Shown here piece by piece: positions 59,645 to 64,000 of a stretch of DNA of 64,000 nucleotides (position 1 is its first letter; each line of letters starts with the position of its first letter). Position numbers and translations under genes: made by a program. The stretch is from NCBI GenBank assembly GCA_028015205.1, contig CM051521.1, forward strand, positions 127,356,614-127,420,613, read 5' to 3'. This DNA comes from Mytilisepta virgata (lineage: Eukaryota > Mollusca > Bivalvia > Mytilida > Mytilidae). Below the pieces are notes generated by a model that did no database searches, was not told the origin of the DNA, and saw only the letters and a program-made list of their open reading frames with translations.

Positions 59645-59820
59645 AATTATAGGAGAAACAGATTCTCTTTCAATTTACTCGAAGTTATTGAATGTCTCCA
59701 TCCTCGACAGTTAAAGTTTAGATTTTAATAAGCTCGCTAAAGCTCGAGTGTTGAAAATAAAGATTAACTGTTTTGGTGGAGAAATTCCATAACGCACTCG
59801 TACCTAGCTGAAGGAGAACC
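59645..59820. mobile_element. Foldback (MITE-like) element, copy 2 (inverted, diverged)
   Basis: Inverse of 36601-36770: AAACAGATTCTCTTTCAATT, TAAGCTCGCTAAAGCTCGAG, GGTGGAGAAATTCCATAACG and CACTCGTACCTAGCTGAAGG. Confidence 0.6.
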
Positions 59821-59840
59821 TATATTTAAACTTTTGAGGC

Positions 59841-59911
59841 TAACCTTTGCCTTCACGGAATCTTTTGTAATTATATGATCATTTCAAAAACTTCCGTGAA
59901 GGCAAAGGTTA
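59841..59911. repeat. Perfect 20-bp inverted repeat
   Basis: TAACCTTTGCCTTCACGGAA at 59841-59860 and its exact inverse TTCCGTGAAGGCAAAGGTTA at 59892-59911, with a 31-base loop. Possibly the ends of a small foldback element. Confidence 0.9.
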
Positions 59912-60209
59912 ACTTATCATTCAAATTGTAGTACTCATATCAGTTTGGTACTTGTCAATGTGGCGTCAAAATTGGTATCAAAGAATTTAAATTACCATTT
60001 AGTCGATGAAATTGCTGGTGGACTCCAAGTCAAAAGTTATCTGCGCTTTAGCAAATTAAAGTTCATGTAAAGCAGAAATAACCTTGCTCGCATCTATTTA
60101 ATTTTTGCTTAATGTAGAATGAAATGATATGAGATAATTACCCATCTAAGGACAGGAAAAATAAATATTGCTTTTGGAACCCCCCTTTAATTGCTGTTAT
60201 TCTTCTTGA

Positions 60210-60630
60210 AACACGCCGTAAGGGTACAGTGACCGACCAAACACGCCATAAGGCTACAGTGACCAACCAAACACACCATAAAGCTACAGTGACCAACCAA
60301 ACACGCCATGAGGCTATTGTGACCAACCAAACACGCCATAAGGCTACAGTGACCGACCAAACACGCCATAAGGCTACAGTGACCGACCGAACACGCCATA
60401 AGGCTACAGTGACCGACCAAACACGCCATAAGGCTACAGTGACCAACCAAACACGCCATAAGGCTACAGTCACAAACCAAACACGCCATAAGGCTACAGT
60501 CACCAACCAAACACGCCACAAGGCTACAGTCTCCAACCAAAAACGCCATAAGGCCACAGTGAGCAACCAAACACGCCTTAAGGCTACAGTCATCAACCAC
60601 GCCATAAGGCTACGGTCACCAACCAAAAGC
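60210..60630. repeat. 30-bp minisatellite, about 14 copies
   Basis: Unit GTGACCAACCAAACACGCCA plus TAAGGCTACA. The unit length keeps frames open on both strands (VTNQTRHKAT on plus; LVGHCSLMAC and RVWLVTVALW on minus). No splice, start or domain support for a gene. Confidence 0.95.
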
Positions 60631-60739
60631 CAATGATTCTCATTTGGATCAAGACGACCACTAACGTATCTACATAAGCCATATAAATCAAGTGTAGAAG
60701 ATACCGAACCAAAAATGTCAGAAGGGAAATCGTAAATCA

Positions 60740-61290
60740 TAATCTAGAGGACAATACCTGAACGAGACAAACCAGACAGGAACACGACTGACAAAAAAAC
60801 AGACAAAGAGAGAGACATACGAACAAAGAACACTGAACACTGAAAAGGACAAATATACCTAAGGAGCAATAAAAAAAACGTAATCCATTGGACAGACAAA
60901 CCCGGGAAGACAAATTAACAACCACAAGCACAACAAATAAACACAGAAAACTAAAAAACAATGAACAACACGAACTCCTATAAAAACCAGGAGTGAACCC
61001 AGGTGCTCCGGAAGGGTAAGCAGTTCCTGCTCTGTATACGGCACCCGTCGTGAAGTTCAACAAAGTCAATCCTCTGGAAGTCACAAATCGGTGGAGGCAC
61101 ATGAAAGGTTACGACAGTGGGAACAGGTCCAACATCATCTTAGATATTGGAACACTGTAATGGTCAATCAATTCATGATTACGACCGTAAAAGTGTGTGC
61201 AATACGAAATCCAACAAAAAATCTGGAGTGATATCAGGTGCTCCGGAAGGATAAGCGTATCCTGTTTCGCATGCGACACATATTAAACTT
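60740..61290 (-). repeat. Retroelement 3' tail, inverted copies (two subfamilies)
   Basis: 60850-61190 is the inverse of 34745-35110; the reverse strand reads CLHRFVTSRGLTLLNFTTGA and SGAPGFTPGFYRSSC. 61195-61290 adds a second, shorter tail (GGAGTGATATCAGGTGCTCC, GGAAGGATAAGCGTATCCTG) like that at 1976 and 31505. Confidence 0.75.
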
Positions 61291-62940
61291 TCCATTTGTC
61301 TGATAATCCCTAGTATGTGTTAAGGGTATACAATGGAAAAAAAACTGCAGATAATGTCATCGGTTTGCCAGATAAAATATGTAGGCCAACGAGAGTATTA
61401 GCAATAAATACAAGTTGTGTGCAAATATAATCATTGAAATTATGTAAAATAGACGCTTTTCATCATGCCATTACCTGTCACTCAGTAAATACAAATATAA
61501 TTTATAATAATTTTAGATTCTATGACACCAGAAAGATAATAATTAATTTGATTTTTTTTATTTTAATCTTGACGATCGAGGATTTTTTTCAGTACTGGCA
61601 ACGAAGTGTTAAACATTCCATTTACAACAAACATTGTTTATATGCAGATTTATGAAATCAGAATAGAAATCATGTCGGTCATGTCGGTATTCAGTTGAAT
61701 TACTAATGTTTTATTACTCTGTTCCAGTTTATAACGACCATTAAAAACATCGTCTACTTATGGTGAATCCAAACAATTAATGTATTGAAATTTTACCATA
61801 ATTGAAACGTGAAACATAAGCTTTAAACATGTCCGAGTGCTTATAAATTGTTTAATGTTTTATTTAGTTATTTTTTTAAAAGTCATGACAGTCTGTGAAT
61901 CAATATTTTGCACAGAACAAGTTACTTTTTTTACGATTAAACAATAAACATATTGAAGTACAGTATGAAATCGTTCTAATTATTTTGAATAATAAATAAT
62001 TTAATGGATTTTTTTTTATACTTCATTGCAATTACCTTAGTGACCGAGCAAAATTTATTGGTGGATTAGGACCGGTGCAAAATGCAATGAAACATGCATT
62101 TTTTGACGACTCAATTGGACGGGACGAAGATTTTTCACTCCTGTTCTAGCCATGGGACACCAACTTATTTTGGAAAATTATTGACAAGCATTGTTTTCTA
62201 TTAAAACTGTAAATAGATATCACACACATTATTAAGTTTACTATTTGAAAACTTCACTTCATATAAAAAAAATTCACACCGTCAGATTTTGGTCATGAAT
62301 TGTATCTGAATGGGTCGTCCAATAAAACAAAAAAACTATTGTTTCTCATTTTAAGAATTTTTGTACGGGGATGAAAACCGTTTTGAATGTGGAATTTCTA
62401 GCATAATTTTGGGAATCCATAAAAATTTTAAATGCAAAGACAGCTTGCTCCCAGTTGTCTTAACTTCTATTACATCAGTGCATTTTGCACACAAAAGTCT
62501 GCCCCATAGTACTGTACATGATCTCTAAATGCCATTTTGTAAAAGTTTGCCAAAAGAGTTACCTCCCCTATACATGTAAAATCTCATAGTCAATGCATAA
62601 AAGCCTGCACTTAAGATACACTTAGAAATGGAAATGAAAATTGAATAAAATTAAGACTCTTCAAAGAAAAATCTTTATTTATCCCAGTTTTGGTAGAATT
62701 TTATGCATGTTTAGATATTTAAATTTGCTAAAAAGGCAGTATATGCAATGATGGGACCTGTGTATACATTTACTTTTTTAATGGCTATACGTTATGGGAC
62801 ATTGGTTTTTTTCGTAGTATAGTAAGATGGGGGGGCATTGATTTTTTTTAAAAATACAGAATGACTTTGCACCGGTCCGCATCCCCCAATAAATTTTGAT
62901 TTTGAACTTCCCCTTTCTTACGAATTTAAGTGAGAATCAA
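61291..62940. other. AT-rich region, no gene supported
   Basis: No coding exon, RNA gene or repeat family recognised. Confidence 0.5.
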
Positions 62941-62954
62941 AGTGAGACTTATTT

Positions 62955-63600
62955 GTATATGCTTTGATTATATGCTGATGACATCATATTGACAACAGAA
63001 AACCCTGAAAAATGAGTTTTGTATTAGGAAAGTTAGAACAATATTGTACTCTGTGGAAACTTAAACTTAACACACAGAAGAAAAAAGTTATATATGCTGG
63101 TTGTAAGCGTAAAATTAATTTGACCCATGATTTTAAAGTTGTTTAGTTGCTGAGTCAACGAAATGGTCATACAGTGCATCGGTATTTTGTGATACGTTTT
63201 ATTACTACTTCTTTTTGATGCATAGGTAACCCTTAGCTGTGTTTGGATACCTGTTTGTTGTAATTGTTTTCATTTTTGATGGTTGTGCTTATTAATTTTA
63301 ACATAATATGTTTAAACGATTTTCCAATATTTTGATCTCGAGCACTGCTGATGAGTTGTCAGTAAACGAAATGGTCATACAGTGCGTCAAATTTATTTCG
63401 GTATTTTGTGATTCGTTTTATTAGAAATACCTTGTCAGTGTTCAGTGCATCAAATTTATTTCGGTATTTTGTGATACGTTTTATTAGGAATACCTTGTCA
63501 GTGTTCAATGAGTACACATATTTAGGACTCACTTTTAAATATAATGGAAACTTTTTTTACTGGTCGAAAGACTTTAGTACAACAAAGTTAAGTCTCTTTT
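62955..63600 (+). pseudogene. Non-LTR reverse transcriptase fragment with YADD, interrupted
   Basis: 62965-63010 reads YADDIILTTENPEK followed by a stop; 63025-63110 reads KLEQYCTLWKLKLNTQKKKV, the segment after the catalytic box of LINE reverse transcriptases. 63508-63545 resumes with EYTYLGLTFKYNGNF (YLG box). Between them (63140-63500) is an insert with repeats of TTTCGGTATTTTGTGATACG. Only the C-terminal part of the palm is present. Confidence 0.65.
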
Positions 63601-63609
63601 TGCCTAGTA

Positions 63610-63850
63610 AGAGCTGATCGTTCTTGTCCAGTAAATCCAGCAACGTGATCTGTATGTTGGAGTGTGGGATTTGCAATCTGCAGTACATTGAAGAAAGTAA
63701 AAAAGCTTTCAACAAAAGAATGAACGGCCATAGAAGCGATCTAACCAAGAAAGACTTTCTACCCGTCAGCCAGCAATTTCGATCGACTGGACACGATCCG
63801 GGGGACTTTTAATTTGGTAAAATGAAAGTTTCTTTTTAGAACAAAATTTA
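63610..63850 (+). pseudogene. GIY-YIG endonuclease remnant of Penelope-like type
   Basis: Reads SNVICMLECGICNLQYIEES, then KAFNKRMNGHRSDLTK and FLPVSQQFRSTGHD, the pattern of retroelement GIY-YIG nucleases (VxxLxCxxCxxxYxGET...R...H). The second core motif has IEE in place of the usual VGE/IGE glycine. It ends in a stop and is probably an isolated tail piece fused to the LINE remnant by insertion. Confidence 0.6.
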
Positions 63851-64000
63851 AATTAAATTCATCAAGAAAGGCAGACAAGAGAAAACTTCTGGATAAAAGA
63901 GGCACATCCAGAGGAATAAACAAAAAGAAATACATTTATTTTTTTAACTCAGTACTTAGGTATATATTATAAACTATTGTACGCTTGTTTTTTATTATTT

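Noticed and set aside
60138..60740. 200-codon minus-strand frame (RVWLVTVALW repeats) as a membrane repeat protein
   Set aside because: Produced by a 30-bp unit open in several frames; the hydrophobic look is a by-product of the repeat.

Overview
This window reads as animal nuclear DNA, most likely from a bivalve mollusc and probably a mussel (Mytilus). The evidence is as follows: it is AT-rich; its genes are split by GT-AG introns with short, phase-conserved exons; it is full of interspersed repeats, SINEs, retroelement debris and minisatellites. Two inverted copies of a short repeat (about 18690-18790 and 23826-23960) resemble one I recall as common in mussel transcripts. The species call is inference.

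Region 1 (about 2.4-34 kb, minus strand) holds one large gene. I assembled 26 coding exons by following reading frame and splice phase from 33704 down to the stop codon at 2372; a possible 5' exon lies near 33931-33985. The junctions stay in phase to the stop and predict about 2,600 residues. The product is a polycystin-1/REJ-type membrane protein. Its order is three thrombospondin type-1 (TSP1) modules, a long REJ region, a GAIN/GPS region, the first membrane segment, a PLAT domain, further membrane segments, the extracellular polycystin (TOP) domain, and a six-segment channel-like core with a short cytoplasmic tail. TSP1 modules in place of the usual PKD/WSC/lectin modules, a GPS without the usual His-Leu-Ser/Thr cleavage triplet, and a Lys where the pore normally has an acidic residue make it an unusual family member.

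Its introns hold a tRNA-headed SINE inserted at a splice acceptor, three tandem duplications that overlap splice sites, a DNA transposon-like element with terminal inverted repeats and 6-bp target duplications, and several pieces of one reverse-transcriptase element.

Region 2 (about 34-64 kb) contains no gene I can support. It holds a decayed reverse transcriptase and its repeated 3' tail, GIY-YIG endonuclease remnants, non-LTR reverse transcriptase remnants at the right edge (and at the left edge of the window), a broken Crypton-like tyrosine recombinase (56.4-57.9 kb), a foldback element in two inverted copies, and minisatellites with units of 43, 21, 38 and 30 bp plus a perfect-looking 297-bp tandem duplication. 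Several long open frames there come only from minisatellite units divisible by three.

All calls were made by eye; no database search or splice prediction was run.
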